A stretch of DNA of 64,000 nt. Source: Serinus canaria. Taxonomy: Eukaryota; Chordata; Aves; Passeriformes; Fringillidae. The translations under genes and the position numbers were made by a program. The notes below the pieces were generated by a model. It was not told the DNA's origin. It searched no databases and was given only the letters and a program-made list of their open reading frames with translations. The stretch spans positions 122,105,874 through 122,169,873 of the forward strand of contig NC_066315.1 in assembly GCF_022539315.1 (NCBI RefSeq), given 5' to 3'. Below are positions 62,401 to 64,000 of the stretch, in pieces (within the stretch, counting starts at the first letter, position 1; every line of letters starts with the position of its first letter).

Positions 62401-64000
62401 GTAATCAATGAATATGGAAAGTATAAAATGCCTCCCAATTCTGGCTGAGCAGCCCTTCAATCTATACATGCTTGTAATATTTTACTGACTTTCTCATTAT
62501 TTTTAAAAAAAACCCAAAAGTCAAGAAAGACAAGGAGCTATAAAAATAAAAGTAAAATCATGCTAATATTTTATAGCTATGTTTCTATTATTGTAATTCT
62601 TAATATATTGTGCAACTGTTTGCATGTGAATACAGTAGGGACCACTTAAATGTCTAGCCTGAGGCCTGATTCATGAAAGCTTTATGCACCATTTATGTAG
62701 GTATCTGCAGTGTTTACTCAGAAAAAATAAGGAATACATATTTTTATAGCAAAGTTTATTCCTCGGCACACCTACTTCCTGCCACCTGGCTGTAGCTCTC
62801 AGTGACAGAAATGCAAAGAACATAAGCATATTTTAAATACCTGGTCTACTCAGAAATGTTTAGGTGTCATAATTAGTGGTTGTACCCTAGAAGTGTAACA
62901 CCCTGCATATGAATTCTTTGGGCTCATTTTGGGCTCATTCTGAGGTATATATGTATGTATAAAACACCACCAACTCATCATGACCTAGTGCCTTGTCAGG
63001 ACAAGAGAATTTGAGTGCTTACCAGGGAGCTGAAGTCTCTCAGGAAGAGGTTATAATCTGTATAGAGACACACCAATTTGGGAGGTGTTTCTCCTTAATT
63101 GAACAACCCAACTAGGCAATTCAGTGTTTAAATGCCACTCAGTCCATTACTTCATTACACATCCTGCCTTGCTCTCAGATTTCTAGAGACAAAGTCTTTC
63201 CCAAATAACTATCAACCACCTTTGACATGTTCATTTCTCATTAATTCAGCTCTCATAGGAAAGCAAGGTACTCAAAAGTACTTCTCCAACATTTACTTAT
63301 ACTTTTCACTTGCTGCTGAAATGTGACACTGTGAGAACTCTGCTGTGCTTTCGCTCTGAGTGTAAAGTTAGTACTTCAATAAAAAGAAAAAGCCGCTTCT
63401 TATCACATTGATGACAAAAATTCACCTCTCTGTCCAACAGAAAATTTGAAGAGGGATAAATAAAGGCCTTCTTGTCACTCCTCCTCTGACTCCATCCACT
63501 CTTTAGAGAAGACCTTTGCTTGTGCAGCAGTGCATGATTTTGTTCAAGGTGGATTGCTGGAACAGCTGCACACACGAATGCAAGACATTCTTTGTAGATG
63601 AAAGGAAAAATACAGTATAACATCACCCTTTTGAAAACAGTCTGGGAATTGCAGCCAAGAACTTCTGACTTTTGCTTGGCTGGTTTCTCCACACTCAAGA
63701 CAAGGAGGGAGCAAAGAGCCCTGCTGAGCCTTTCACAGCAGCTAAACACAAGTGCTGCTGTGCTCCTTGCACTATGCCCTGGGAACCCTCACTCTGCAAA
63801 TTCCTGGGACATTCATAACTGAATCCACAAAAAGTTTGAGCAATCATAGAGAGAACGAGTGAGAAATTGGAATGCTAGTTATATGGAACCTCTAAATCTT
63901 TGGTGGGGGAGGAGGGGTGGGGAAACAAAACCCAAAAAAAAAAAAAGCCCCTTATCTCCCCACCCCATATGAATTGTTAATAATCTGATGTTTCTAAATT
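59500..64000. other. Gene-free stretch, about 4.5 kb
   Basis: T-run at 61462-61471; A-run near 63939-63950. A minus-strand open frame at 63306-63749 (147 codons, Cys- and Ser-rich) was considered but has no recognisable domain. No repeat family recognised. Confidence 0.5.

Noticed and set aside
63306..63749. 147-codon minus-strand frame
   Set aside because: No domain, signal peptide pattern or gene context that I recognise; one frame of this length in 64 kb is compatible with chance.
1..64000. CRISPR array, operon, ribosome-binding sites or prophage
   Set aside because: Nothing prokaryotic is visible; CR1, LTR and MIR remnants show a vertebrate nuclear chromosome.

Overview
The window looks like a gene-poor stretch of an animal nuclear chromosome, most likely from a bird. 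Evidence for a bird: CR1-type LINE fragments with the CR1-specific 3' end (tandem copies close to ATTCTATG), three solo retroviral LTRs that read like avian endogenous-retrovirus LTRs, a few very old amniote repeats (MIR-like and palindromic MITE-like pieces), low overall GC and strong CpG depletion. I cannot name the species. I found no exon, tRNA, rRNA or other conventional gene that I could defend. Almost all open reading frames are short chance frames, or frames inside repeats.

Layout. 1-1395: plus-strand CR1 entering from outside the window, with reverse-transcriptase (RT) coding sequence and 3' UTR, interrupted by a TA/CA microsatellite plus an inverted duplication. 1.4-5.6 kb: unique AT-rich DNA with a (GT)n tract and a palindromic ancient repeat at about 2.99-3.08 kb. 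5616-6948: a second plus-strand CR1 with endonuclease sequence joined directly to the 3' part, the RT core missing. 6.9-13.3 kb: unique DNA. 13281-13886: old solo LTR. 13.9-31.6 kb: long desert with several homeodomain-core-rich blocks that are candidate conserved noncoding DNA, a hairpin at 21.33-21.40 kb, and complementary T/G-rich and A/C-rich tracts. 31664-32302 and 36050-36517: two further solo LTRs of different families. 38.1-38.76 kb: unexplained GC-rich block. 40.06-40.10 kb: 17-bp perfect hairpin. 44.76-44.94 kb: two MIR-like pieces in opposite orientation. 46.83-47.15 kb: a GGAA microsatellite with a strangely decayed, CpG-rich right flank. 48525-49272: minus-strand CR1 with a fold-back at its 5' end. 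55936-56080: short plus-strand CR1 tail. 59.40-59.50 kb: (AAT)n/(AGT)n. The rest is unique DNA to 64 kb.

No genes act together here. What can be read is a history of retrotransposon insertion and decay over a desert that may hold distal regulatory elements of a gene outside the window. The most unusual observations are fold-back inverted duplications inside or at the 5' end of two of the four CR1 copies, the GGAA tract whose decayed flank looks like assembly error, and a few clean hairpins outside recognised repeats. I did not find a convincing new biological system. All family assignments rest on recalled family patterns, not on a database search.
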